Shown: positions 1-6,974, numbered from the stretch's first letter. The stretch: DNA of 12,747 nucleotides from JALSHZ01 sp964439815 (GCA_964439815.1 CAYTPO010000071.1:1-12747), one strand, 5' to 3'. Made by a program: numbers and translations. The notes: generated by a model not told the origin, from the sequence alone.

Positions 1-54
1 GAAATTGATACTCTGGAAGACTTTTCAAATGCAAAAAGAATATTTGAACAGTAA
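1..54 (+). CDS. C-terminal end of a gene entering from the left
   Basis: Frame 1 is open from the first base and stops with TAA at 52-54, giving 17 residues that include EIDTLEDF followed by NAKRIF. This pattern resembles the C-terminus of sugar or acylneuraminate nucleotidyltransferases, where an [E/D]IDTxEDxxxA motif closes the enzyme. The stretch is too short to assign safely. Nothing downstream appears to be in the same operon. Confidence 0.4.
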   Translation, partial: EIDTLEDFSNAKRIFEQ

Positions 55-381
55 AGGCGGCGGTGAATTTTTAGCGGGCGAGATGCCCTGAAAAATATTA
101 TTGAAAATATGGGGTACTGCCAGTCATCGTCCCTGCTGCGAATCATTCACAGGGAAAGGAAAGCTCTTTAAATCGAGCAATTAGCGTGTAGACCATCAAA
201 AGTCCGGATTTCTCACGGAAACCTTCACCACCATTTATGCTCTCCTTTGGTTACGGACCCTGGATTTGTTTTATGATGTCTGAAAAAGGGAAGATCTAGT
301 GCATGCCTCCTGACACCGTGGTGTTAGTGCCCCTAGTTACAAGAAAAGAAATATATCGTGTCTTCCGGATGCCATTAAAGG
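55..381. other. Gene-free decayed stretch
   Basis: I see no convincing gene, RNA or repeat family in these 327 bases. All frames are broken by stops. The only structure noted is a short perfect palindrome, ACACCGTGGTGT, near 314-325. The composition is A/T-richer than in the nrd genes. It may be eroded DNA between an old gene end and the remnants to the right. Confidence 0.5.
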
Positions 382-513
382 CTACAGCTCTTTGTTATCA
401 TACGATTTTCTCAGCTCTTCGAATACATCTTTGGCATCGACAAGCCAAATATCCTCTAGTGGTTTGATTTTGTCGAAGGTCACAACCTCTCTGGAACCGG
501 AAACTTCATTGCT
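382..513 (-). pseudogene. Orphan C-terminal gene fragment, minus strand
   Basis: On the minus strand, 43 protein-like codons run from 513 down to a TAG at 382-384. They include VVTFDKIKPLEDIWLVDAKD followed by VFEELRKSYDNKEL. The amino-acid mix is that of a real soluble, charged helical protein. There is no start codon, and a TAA lies immediately upstream (514-516), where the sequence becomes G/C-rich and of different character. I read it as the 3' end of a gene whose 5' part was lost or replaced by an insertion. I do not recognise the family, and it could be an accidental frame. Confidence 0.4.
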
Positions 514-815
514 TTACCCTTGCTTGACGCTACCCCCGGAACCTTACGCCGCCCCTGCACCGTTCCCTTTCGGGAGGTCTCATGGCTGAAGCAGGTGGTT
601 ATCTGATCATCCAGCCCTGAACTCTGGGTGGAAAAGAGAGGCGCTGAAATGCTACCGGGGTCAATAAAATGAAGTCTACGTGCCCTATTTATGATCGGCG
701 CATATTTGGACGTGACTGGCAACACGGTTCTCCGCACTAATCGGGAGCACGATCGAACTGTCAATACCTGCTTTTGACAAGGCGTATCACCAACCACTCA
801 ACTTGAGGGTGCCCC
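514..815. other. Unrecognised G/C-richer block between gene remnants
   Basis: About 300 bases with no supported gene. A 105-codon open frame lies on the minus strand (797-480), but its protein is Ser/Arg/Thr-rich with no motif, and no ribosome site decides its start. The abrupt change at about 514, where the orphan fragment ends, suggests an inserted or recombined segment. I cannot name an element. Confidence 0.3.
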
Positions 816-908
816 ATGACACATTTGTATTTTGAATTATTGATGCCTATCACAATCGCGGTTGTTGCGGGAATGTTTTATATCAGCACTTCCCGACACC
901 TGAAGTAG
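816..908 (+). CDS. Candidate 30-residue single-pass membrane microprotein
   Basis: An ATG at 816 is preceded by GAGG with 7 bases of spacing and opens a 30-codon frame ending in TAG. The protein starts MTHLYFELLM and continues PITIAVVAGMFYI before a short polar, basic tail (STSRHLK). Residues about 8-23 are long enough for one transmembrane helix, and the basic end would probably stay in the cytoplasm. It matches no microprotein I know (not KdpF, CydX or CcoS). The surroundings are gene remnants, so it may be chance, but the ribosome site plus clean hydrophobic segment make it worth listing. Confidence 0.35.
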   Translation: MTHLYFELLMPITIAVVAGMFYISTSRHLK

Positions 909-921
909 GGATAGCCGAGTA

Positions 922-1041
922 TATTGGGCAGATATCGAAGCATGGACGCTGGAGGTGATCGGCCTGAAAGAACAGTGGCAGGTCGTAGCGCTCTCGACAA
1001 AAATCGGTCTTGTATGCTGCGGGTCTCTCCATCTGCTATAA
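922..1041 (+). pseudogene. Possible remnant of a Uma2 C-terminus
   Basis: This frame reads WADIEAWTLEVIGLKEQWQV and on to a TAA at 1039-1041. The TLEV-x-L followed by a Trp about six residues later resembles the C-terminal strand pair of Uma2-family nucleases. The same pattern, TLEVYQL then HW, appears in the intact Uma2 fragment just downstream. No start codon or N-terminal domain is present. It could be the worn end of a tandem Uma2 copy, but the match is short and uncertain. Confidence 0.25.
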
Positions 1042-1426
1042 GCTGTCGTTTGGCGATGCGATCATCCAGTCATCGGATTGTTATCACCAAGTAAAGCTTA
1101 ACCCCGTCCCGGATTTGGCGGGCTGGCGACGTGACCGTATTCCGGAATTGCCGGAAACGGCTTGGTTTGAACTTGTTCCAGACTGGGTTTGTGAAATCCT
1201 GTCGCCCTCCACCGCACGCACCGACCGTATTATCAAAATGCCGATTTACGCCCGTGAAGGCATCAAACACATCTGGCTGGTTGACCCTGACCTGAAAACC
1301 CTGGAAGTCTACCAATTGTACGCTGATGGTCACTGGACATTAATCGGCTCTCTCAAGGATGATGATACCATCTGCCAACCGCCGTTTGATGCCGTTGAAT
1401 TTTCGCTCGGAGTATTGTGGGGGTGA
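1010..1426 (+). pseudogene. Uma2-family nuclease, N-terminally truncated
   Basis: From about codon 33 the protein is a clear Uma2 (DUF820) restriction-endonuclease-like fold: PVPDLAGWRRDRIPELPE, then WVCEILSPSTARTDR, KMPIYAREGIKHIWLVDP, and a closing TLEV strand up to LGVLWG. The PD, the E of CEIL and the K of KMPIYA would be the metal-binding and catalytic residues. Family members are about 180-200 residues and carry some 90 residues before the PDLAGWR motif. Here those are replaced by about 30 unrelated residues read from a TTG with no ribosome site. I therefore call it a 5'-truncated pseudogene. Uma2 genes are often multicopy and mobile, and their cellular role is poorly known. Confidence 0.7.
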
Positions 1427-1508
1427 TTTCCGGTGCGGGGTGTTAGCGAAATCGCTTTGTGAAAATTAGCCCTAATCGTTAATCGTAGCACAAGCATTTG
1501 GTATCAAA

Positions 1509-1582
1509 GTAGGGTGTCATTAGCGCAGCGTAATGCACCTTGGGAGGCGATGGTGCATTACGCTTCGCTAATGACACCCTAC
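1509..1582. repeat. Long hairpin repeat, 31-bp arms
   Basis: Arms at 1509-1539 and 1552-1582 are complementary at 30 of 31 positions around a 12-base loop. The arm begins GTAGGGTGTCATTAGCG and ends in GTAATGCACC. Hairpins of this GCATTACGC/GCTAATG type are dispersed in many proteobacterial genomes as non-coding repeats. It lies 82 bp after the Uma2 remnant and could also stop transcription from either side, though no T-run follows directly. Confidence 0.85.
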
Positions 1583-1658
1583 CGATGGAATGCGATGGCT
1601 TATGACAATGACTCTGCATAATGCCGTACCATTAAGTTTGGCTGACCAACCAAAAACG

Positions 1659-1710
1659 GAATCGGTGATCACTTAAAATCAGAATCAGTGATCAACTTTA
1701 CCGGAATATG
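1659..1710. repeat. Tandem repeat resembling an IS21-type terminus
   Basis: Two similar blocks, GAATCGGTGATCACTT (1659-1674) and GAATCAGTGATCAACTT (1682-1698), are 23 bp apart and followed by ACCGGAATATG. Spaced direct repeats of this flavour, ending in a CCGGAAT motif, resemble the multiple terminal repeats of IS21-family elements. No istA or istB coding sequence is present here. It would be a solo end or scar. The assignment rests on recollection of the motif style. Confidence 0.3.
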
Positions 1711-1725
1711 TAAGGCATGCGACAT

Positions 1726-2090
1726 TTATTCTACTCGTAGGTTATCTCGTAAATTGCGAAGAAGTTCTTCTAGTTTCTTGAGGTCTATTTTACGTTGTGA
1801 CATTAGTTCAAGGATCTCAGCAGTAAGTTTTATTTGGCAAGCGGATCCCAATAATTGAATCATGGTAGCAGCATTGTTAAACTCTTTTGCAATGATTATA
1901 GAGCCTGATTTATTTCCTGCCTGTACTGCAGAAAAATTGATTAGGGATTCGAATGACTCAATTAAGTATTGTGTTACCAACTCTCTTTTTTTGATCTAAC
2001 TTCCCTTTGGGACGATAGATAGTGGCCGAGTACCCATCCTGCTATAGCAAGGGAAATCGATATGAATATTTTAATGTAGCTTATTTCCAT
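1726..2090 (-). pseudogene. Membrane-anchored conserved protein, interrupted by a -1 frameshift
   Basis: The gene starts at ATG 2090-2088, with GAGGA about 10 bases upstream. The first frame encodes MEISYIKIFISISLAIAGWV then LGHYLSSQREVRSKK and stops at a TAA (1976-1974) after 38 residues. A one-base backward shift at the run of seven A (1986-1992) joins it to RELVTQYLIESFESL and on to a TAA at 1726, giving about 121 residues. The N-terminal helix (about 5-23), the GWVLGHY motif and the basic stretch leading into a YLIE-AYxxL-like helix match a family of small hypothetical proteins: one membrane helix followed by a cytoplasmic helical domain. The downstream frame has no ATG or ribosome site of its own, so the two frames belong together. 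The break may be a mutation, a sequencing error or real slippage. Confidence 0.65.
1986..1992 (-). other. A_AAA_AAA slippery heptamer
   Basis: Read on the minus strand in the frame of the upstream ORF, the codons are TCA AAA AAA GAG. The heptamer is therefore phased exactly as required for tandem -1 slippage. Shifting back one base continues AGA GAG TTG GTA in the downstream frame. The zero-frame stop comes three codons later. Confidence 0.6.
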
Positions 2091-2272
2091 AAGATGTTTT
2101 TCCTCATGAGTTTAGTTCTGAGATTAGGTTGCAGAATCATAGACTGATCAATCTGGCTGGTACAATTCCCATCAAAGAATTGCTCATTCCAGAATATAGT
2201 TACAGAAACTATCCGGCTCAGCCCCTGCAATCATGCCATCCCTGTCCTTTTAGTTGGCACAATCGGAGCACA
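2091..2272. other. Intergenic region downstream of nrdB
   Basis: These 182 bases contain the ribosome site of the leftward membrane-protein gene and the 3' flank of nrdB. I saw no strong stem plus T-run terminator for nrdB on the minus strand. Confidence 0.4.
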
Positions 2273-3457
2273 TCAATCCCAGTTCAAAGCCCCCCCTGTT
2301 TGATATTCCGTCACTCTGGTCTCAAAGAAGTTCTTTTCCTTCCGTATATTCGCCTGCTCATCGAGCCAGCTTAGGGTGCATTCCGCGCCGGGGAAGGGTT
2401 CGTCGAGGTTGAGTTGTCTGGCGCGGCGGTTGGCGATGAAGCGGAATTGTTCGATGTGGTCCTGGGCGTTGTAGCCGAGGATGGGGTCGCGGAGGATGTA
2501 GTTGGCGTAGTCGGCTTCGGCGGCTTCGCATTCGTCCCACATTTCGCGGATGAGTTCGGGGTCGAGGTTGACGTTGTTTTCGCTGATGATTTGTTTGACG
2601 GTGCGGATGCCGAAGGAGGCATGCATGACTTCGTCGCGCATGATGTACTGGAATTGTTCCGCGGTGCCTTTCATCAGGCCACGGCGTTGCAGCGAGAAGA
2701 TGGGGCTGAAGCCGTTGTAGAACCAGCAGCCTTCGAAGATGCCGGCGAAGAAGGTGTAGGACATGACGAAGTTGTTGAGTTCATCAGGATCGTTGAGGTC
2801 GATGTCGGAGCGCAGCACGGAGTTGAGGCGGCGGTTGGCAATCTGGATTTTCTGGTTGATTTCGGGCACGACGCGGTAGCGGTTGTAGATTTCGCTCTGG
2901 TCGAGGCCGAGGGTTTCGATGCAGTGCTGGTAGGTCCAGGTGTGCATGGATTCTTCGTAGACCTGGCGCGCCTGATAGATTTGCAGCTCGGGTGCGGTCA
3001 TTTTTTCCATGACGGCGAGGCCGATATTGCGCATGGCGAGGATGTCGGAGGTGGTGAGGTAGGAGAGGACGTTTTCATAGACGTGGCGCTCTTCCGTGGT
3101 GAGTTTGTGCTGGTAGTCGTGCACGTCCTGCGCCATGTTGATGTCCAGCGGTGTCCAGTGGTTTTTGTTGGCGTTGAGAAAGAACTCCCAGGCCCAGGGA
3201 TAGCGAAACGGGGCAAGCTGGTTGACGTCGGTGAGGCCATTGATGACGCGCTTGTCTTCGGCGCGCACGGGCTTTTGCCCCAGGCTGGCGGTCGCTGCGG
3301 CCGGTATGGTAGGTGCGGGGGCAGCGGGTTGGGCGGGTGTTTCCTGTGCCAGCGTGTCCAGCGCATGATCGATGGTTTGCGGGTGGACGGCTTTTTCTTC
3401 TTTGGCCGGGGAGGGTGTTGTGGTTTTCAGGCCTAGCGGGTCGTCCCAGTTCAGCAT
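2273..3457 (-). CDS. nrdB: Class Ia ribonucleotide reductase, small (beta) subunit
   Basis: This 394-residue protein is the radical-generating subunit, which oxidises the large subunit to reduce ribonucleoside diphosphates. The dimetal site is complete: D138, E169 and H172 in EESMHTWTY, E242 in FEGCWFY, and E276 and H279 in RDEVMH. The radical tyrosine is Y176, 38 residues after D138, the same spacing as D84-Y122 in E. coli. The C-terminal tail EYQTGGALNWD carries the Tyr of the electron path and docks into NrdA. Residues about 12-62 are a Pro/Ala/Thr-rich linker, making it longer than E. coli NrdB but normal for the Pseudomonas/Xanthomonas type. The start is supported by AGGAG nine bases upstream. 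It is the second gene after nrdA, separated by 251 bp that hold a hairpin element. Oddly, the N-terminus (MLNWDD) echoes the C-terminal LNWD. Confidence 0.96.
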   Translation of the reverse strand: MLNWDDPLGLKTTTPSPAKEEKAVHPQTIDHALDTLAQETPAQPAAPAPTIPAAATASLGQKPVRAEDKRVINGLTDVNQLAPFRYPWAWEFFLNANKNHWTPLDINMAQDVHDYQHKLTTEERHVYENVLSYLTTSDILAMRNIGLAVMEKMTAPELQIYQARQVYEESMHTWTYQHCIETLGLDQSEIYNRYRVVPEINQKIQIANRRLNSVLRSDIDLNDPDELNNFVMSYTFFAGIFEGCWFYNGFSPIFSLQRRGLMKGTAEQFQYIMRDEVMHASFGIRTVKQIISENNVNLDPELIREMWDECEAAEADYANYILRDPILGYNAQDHIEQFRFIANRRARQLNLDEPFPGAECTLSWLDEQANIRKEKNFFETRVTEYQTGGALNWD

Positions 3458-3555
3458 GGGTGGGTGCTCCTGTTTATTCTGTGTTGGTCGTGGCGAGTAG
3501 GGTTTCGCAGCCTGTTTGTGGGCAATGCCATCGAGTTAAGGGGTACTTGGTATCG

Positions 3556-3631
3556 TGCCGGTTGGGCAAAGTTTGCGTGCCCAACGGGATACCGGTGTCG
3601 GGCACGTTGTACCCCCTTTGCCCAACCGGCA
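3556..3631. repeat. 76-bp nested hairpin element between nrdA and nrdB
   Basis: Perfect 16-bp arms TGCCGGTTGGGCAAAG (3556-3571) and its complement (3616-3631) enclose a second stem, CGTGCCC/GGGCACG (3576-3582 and 3600-3606), and a central ACCGGT. TTGGGC-type hairpins are dispersed in many gammaproteobacteria. In the nrdAB transcript this would form a strong stem-loop between the two cistrons, which could stabilise the nrdA message, attenuate nrdB, or simply be a repeat that landed there. There is no T-run typical of an intrinsic terminator on the minus strand. Confidence 0.85.
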
Positions 3632-3708
3632 TTGACTGCTTGACTCAATATCAGATCACGGTGGATGCCGGTGTGGCGTCAATCGATACCGAGCTGTCTG
3701 CCGGATTG

Positions 3709-6576
3709 TTACTGGCAGGCTTCGCACTCGGGGTCGAGGATCGAGCAGGCTTTAGGTGCGCTTGCACCACTCGTCTTGAGGCTGATTGCCGAAGTGCCTT
3801 GCGGCATATCGTTGGACGTTGTTTTCTCCACATGAGTTGCTCCCAGTGAGCGCAGGTAGTAGGTGGTTTTCAACCCCCTTACCCAGGCGAGTTTGTAGAG
3901 GTTGTCGAGGTTCTTGCCGGAGGGTTCGGCCATGTAGATGTTCAGCGACTGTCCCTGGTCGATCCACTTCTGGCGGCGGCTGGCGGCTTCTACCAGCCAG
4001 CGCGAGTCGATCTCGAAGGCGGAGGCGTATTTGGCCTTCAGTGCTTCGGGAATTCTGGCGATGGGCTGGGTGGAGCCGTCGTAGTACTTGAGGTCGTTGA
4101 TCATTACGTCGTCCCAGAGGTTCAGCGCCTTGAGGTCGCGCACCAGATACTGGTTGATGACGGTGAATTCCCCGGAGAGGTTCGATTTGACGAACAGGTT
4201 CTGGTACGTCGGTTCGATCGACTGGCTGACGCCGCAGATATTGGAGATGGTGGCCGTGGGCGCTATCGCCATGCAGTTGGAGTTGCGCATGCCGTATTGC
4301 GTGACCTGATCGCGCAGGCTGTCCCAGTCCATCGTTGTGGATTTGTCCACCTGAACATAGTTGCCGCGGCCTTCTTCGAGCAATGCAATGGAGTCGATCG
4401 GCAGAATGCCCTTGCTCCACAGTGAACCCTCGAAGCTGGCATAGCGGCCGCGCTCCCTGGCCAATCCGGAGGAGGCTTTGATGGCGTAGTAGGAGATGGC
4501 CTCCATGGAGCGGTCGGCAAACTCGATGGCCTCTTCGGAGGCGTAGGGCAGGTCGAGCTTGTAGAGCGCATCCTGAAAGCCCATGACACCGAGGCCCACC
4601 GGGCGATGGCGCAGATTGGAGTTGCGCGCCTGCGGTACGGAGTAGTAGTTGTAGTCGATGACATTGTCGAGCATCCGCATGGCGGTGGCGACGGTGCGCT
4701 TGAGGCGTTCGTGATCCAGCCCGTTTTCATCGACATGCGCGGCAAGGTTGACGGAACCCAGGTTGCAGACGGCAATCTCGCTGTCGTTGGTGTGCAGCGT
4801 GATCTCGGTACAGAGGTTGGAGCTATGCACCACCCCGGCGTGCTGATTGGTATAGCGCAGGTTACAGGGGTCCTTGAAGGTCACCCAGGGATGGCCGGTT
4901 TCGAACAGCATGCCGAGCATCTTGCGCCACAGATCGACAGCGGGGATGCGCTTGAAGATGGCCATCTCGCCGCGATCGGCCTTGGCTTCGTAGGCTTCAT
5001 AGGCTTCCCTGAATGCCTGACCGGTAAGGTCGTGCAGATCCGGGGTTTCGTTGGGCGAGAACAGCGTCCAGTCCTTCTCCTCGCTGACACGCTCCATGAA
5101 CAGGTCGGGAATCCAGTGGGCAGTGTTCATGTCGTGGGTGCGACGGCGTTCGTCGCCGGTGTTCTTGCGCAGCTCGACGAACTCCTCGATGTCGATATGC
5201 CAGGTCTCCAGATAGGCGCACATGGCGCCCTTGCGCTTGCCGCCCTGATTGACGGCTACTGCCGTATCGTTGGCCACTTTCAGAAACGGCACGACGCCCT
5301 GGGATTTGCCATTGGTGCCTTTGATGTGCGAGCCCATGCCGCGCACCCGGGTCCAGTCGTTGCCGAGACCACCGGCATATTTGGAGAGGAGGGCATCGTC
5401 CTTGATCGAGCTGAAGATGCCGTCGAGGTCGTCGGGCACGGTGGTGAGGTAGCAGCTCGACAGCTGGGGCCGCAGCGTACCGGAGTTGAACAGCGTCGGG
5501 GTGCTGCTCATAAAGTCGAAAGAAGATAGCAGGTCGTAGAATTCGATGGCGCGATCTTCGCGGTCGATCTCGTTGATTGCCAGCCCCATTGCGACCCGCA
5601 TGAAGAAGGCTTGTGGCAGTTCGAAGCGGATGTTGTCTTCGGTGTGGATGAAGTAGCGGTCGAACAGGGTTTGCAGGCCGAGATAGGTAAAGCTGTGGTC
5701 GCGCTCGGGCTTGAGTGCCGCGCCGAGTCTGGCCAGGTCGTAGCGGGTCAGCTCGGTATCGAGCAGCTGCAGTTCGGCGGCGCGCTTGATGTAGTGCATG
5801 AAGTATTCGGGATACTGCGCGGCCATCTCTTCCTGTGTGGCCTCAGTGTTGAGGCCGTGGATGTAGGTCAGTGCTTCGTGGCGCATGTTGTCCAGCAGCA
5901 GGCGGGCAGCCACTTGGGAGTAGTTGGGATCGCGGTCGATCATTGAGCGGCCGCTCATGACGATGGCAATGCGCTGGTCGTCCTCCTTGATGCCGTCGAA
6001 GATGTTGCGCATGGTTTCTTTCAGCAGCAGCTCGGTATCGACGTTGTCAAGTCCGGCGGTGGCTTCGGCCAGTACCTTTTCCAGTCGTGGAAGATTGAAA
6101 GGCTGGCGTGTGCCGTCGGCGGCGATGACGGTCAGTTCGGGTGTTTCGGGTTGTGTCTCTTTCGCTTCGGCCTTTCTTTCGGCGGCGTGTTTTTCGCGGT
6201 AGAGGATGTATTCGCGGGCGACCTTGTGTTCGCCGCTGCGCATCAGCGCCAGTTCGACCTGATCCTGAATGTCCTCGATATGGACGGTGGAGTTTTCGGG
6301 GATGCGGCGGAACAGCGCATCGACCACCTGCTGCGTCAGCGTGTTGACCGACTCGTGAATGCGCGCCGAAGCGGCTGCCTGGCCCCCTTCAACCGCCAGA
6401 AAGGCCTTGGTGAGGGCTACCTTGATCTTGGTGTCGTCAAAGCCGGTGACCTTGCCGTTGCGGCGGATGACGCGGTAGGTGGTTGTGGCGTTGAGTGATG
6501 CGGCAGCATCGAGAGAAGTTTCGGTCACGGTGGCGCTTGGCGCCGTATTGTTCTGTTGGGCAGCGTGGGTTTGCAT
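3709..6576 (-). CDS. nrdA: Class Ia ribonucleotide reductase, large (alpha) subunit
   Basis: The catalytic subunit reduces NDPs to dNDPs and carries the allosteric sites. In 955 residues it has an N-terminal ATP-cone (about 33-125, VIRRNGKVTGFDDTKI) and a second cone-like domain (about 149-240, beginning VIAADGTRQPFNLPRLEKVL), as in the P. aeruginosa enzyme. The barrel follows with C375 (SSC), N587, C589 and E591 (SNLCTE) and C604 (CNLGS), then the radical-transfer pair Y906-Y907 (TTYYLR). The C-terminal CEACQ (C951, C954) accepts electrons from thioredoxin or glutaredoxin. I chose ATG 6576 because GGAGG lies four bases upstream. An in-frame ATG at 6606 has no ribosome site and would add ten residues. 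It is first in a nrdA-nrdB operon and has a recognisable NrdR/DnaA-type promoter. Confidence 0.96.
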   Translation of the reverse strand: MQTHAAQQNNTAPSATVTETSLDAAASLNATTTYRVIRRNGKVTGFDDTKIKVALTKAFLAVEGGQAAASARIHESVNTLTQQVVDALFRRIPENSTVHIEDIQDQVELALMRSGEHKVAREYILYREKHAAERKAEAKETQPETPELTVIAADGTRQPFNLPRLEKVLAEATAGLDNVDTELLLKETMRNIFDGIKEDDQRIAIVMSGRSMIDRDPNYSQVAARLLLDNMRHEALTYIHGLNTEATQEEMAAQYPEYFMHYIKRAAELQLLDTELTRYDLARLGAALKPERDHSFTYLGLQTLFDRYFIHTEDNIRFELPQAFFMRVAMGLAINEIDREDRAIEFYDLLSSFDFMSSTPTLFNSGTLRPQLSSCYLTTVPDDLDGIFSSIKDDALLSKYAGGLGNDWTRVRGMGSHIKGTNGKSQGVVPFLKVANDTAVAVNQGGKRKGAMCAYLETWHIDIEEFVELRKNTGDERRRTHDMNTAHWIPDLFMERVSEEKDWTLFSPNETPDLHDLTGQAFREAYEAYEAKADRGEMAIFKRIPAVDLWRKMLGMLFETGHPWVTFKDPCNLRYTNQHAGVVHSSNLCTEITLHTNDSEIAVCNLGSVNLAAHVDENGLDHERLKRTVATAMRMLDNVIDYNYYSVPQARNSNLRHRPVGLGVMGFQDALYKLDLPYASEEAIEFADRSMEAISYYAIKASSGLARERGRYASFEGSLWSKGILPIDSIALLEEGRGNYVQVDKSTTMDWDSLRDQVTQYGMRNSNCMAIAPTATISNICGVSQSIEPTYQNLFVKSNLSGEFTVINQYLVRDLKALNLWDDVMINDLKYYDGSTQPIARIPEALKAKYASAFEIDSRWLVEAASRRQKWIDQGQSLNIYMAEPSGKNLDNLYKLAWVRGLKTTYYLRSLGATHVEKTTSNDMPQGTSAISLKTSGASAPKACSILDPECEACQ

Positions 6577-6632
6577 TGTTCCTCCAAAAGTCCCTGGTTT
6601 GTCCATAATCTGGTGTGTCGTCCTGATCGCAG

Positions 6633-6648
6633 ATACTATAGGATGTGT
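6633..6648. promoter_or_regulatory. NrdR box, promoter-proximal
   Basis: ATACTATAGGATGTGT matches the NrdR-box consensus acaCwAtATaTwGtgt at 12 of 16 positions and covers the nrdA -10 element. NrdR is the ATP/dATP-sensing repressor of bacterial nrd genes. Its position over the -10 fits repression. Confidence 0.7.
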
Positions 6649-6664
6649 TTGGTTGGGGCGTCAA
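6635..6664 (-). promoter_or_regulatory. Sigma70-type promoter of nrdA
   Basis: On the minus strand, TTGACG (6664-6659) and TATAGT (6640-6635) are separated by 18 bp. Transcription would start near 6628, leaving a leader of about 50 bases before the nrdA ATG. Confidence 0.7.
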
Positions 6665-6680
6665 GCACAATATGATGTGT
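6665..6680. promoter_or_regulatory. NrdR box, distal
   Basis: GCACAATATGATGTGT matches the NrdR-box consensus at 13 of 16 positions and abuts the -35. It starts exactly 32 bp from the proximal box, close to three helical turns, which is the usual arrangement of paired NrdR boxes. Confidence 0.75.
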
Positions 6681-6709
6681 ATATGTGTACTAAGAACTTG
6701 TGTAAATTC

Positions 6710-6718
6710 TGTGGATAA
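6710..6718 (-). promoter_or_regulatory. DnaA box upstream of nrdA
   Basis: TTATCCACA on the minus strand is a perfect R1-type DnaA box, about 46 bp upstream of the -35 of nrdA. DnaA control of nrdAB is known in E. coli. A single site in this position suggests replication-coupled regulation rather than an origin. Confidence 0.6.
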
Positions 6719-6913
6719 GCTTGCTGCAAACAGGCGCAAACCATGTATACTCGCGCCTTCCAAAGGGATTTTCATCACTTACCGGATTGGTATCTGAATT
6801 CGAGGCTCAACCGCAATGCATGGCACAAGCTTCCGATTTCACAGCGGCTCGAAAAATACCTGCTCAACCTATGGGTGATACCAGGATTTTTTAAAACTGG
6901 CGTGAAACCGATA

Positions 6914-6953
6914 TCTTGCACCATGCATCTCCGTTCAAACCCCGGATTCAGGT
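6914..6953. repeat. 40-bp dispersed direct repeat, copy 1
   Basis: This block matches 9316-9355 at 34 of 40 positions. The last 16 bases, AACCCCGGATTCAGGT, are identical apart from nothing visible. It lies 140 bp before the CBS-GGDEF start codon. Confidence 0.75.
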
Positions 6954-6957
6954 AGTA

Positions 6958-6974
6958 ACTACTCAACGAGTAGT
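6958..6974. promoter_or_regulatory. ACTACTC-AAC-GAGTAGT inverted repeat
   Basis: Seven-base perfect arms flank a 3-base spacer. The same arms recur at 12127-12143 with the spacer GCT. It lies 119 bp before the CBS-GGDEF start. It could be an operator for a dimeric regulator or a small hairpin repeat. Confidence 0.5.

Noticed and set aside
480..797. A 105-codon minus-strand frame
   Set aside because: Ser/Arg-rich with no motif, and it lies across an apparent junction. It is not supported as a gene, and I could not identify an element either.
2129..2374. An 81-codon plus-strand frame overlapping the end of nrdB
   Set aside because: No ribosome site, Pro/Ser-rich without a domain, and half of it is antisense to the conserved NrdB tail.
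2414..3436. A 340-codon open frame on the plus strand opposite nrdB
   Set aside because: It is the antisense shadow of nrdB: Val/Gly/Asp-rich low-complexity protein, no domain, and nrdB has every catalytic residue.
4606..5529. A 307-codon open frame on the plus strand opposite nrdA
   Set aside because: It is antisense to the conserved NrdA barrel, with no ribosome site or recognisable motif. It is explained by the codon bias of nrdA.
6577..6606. Upstream ATG of nrdA adding ten residues
   Set aside because: It has no ribosome site, and the GGAGG for the downstream ATG lies inside the extension. The 6576 start is better supported.
6710..6718. Replication origin near the DnaA box
   Set aside because: Only one good DnaA box was seen, with no cluster, A/T-rich unwinding region or dnaA/dnaN neighbours.
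6743..6955. A 70-codon plus-strand frame between nrdA and the CBS-GGDEF gene
   Set aside because: No ribosome site, and its end reads through the 40-bp repeat. Its composition is not protein-like.
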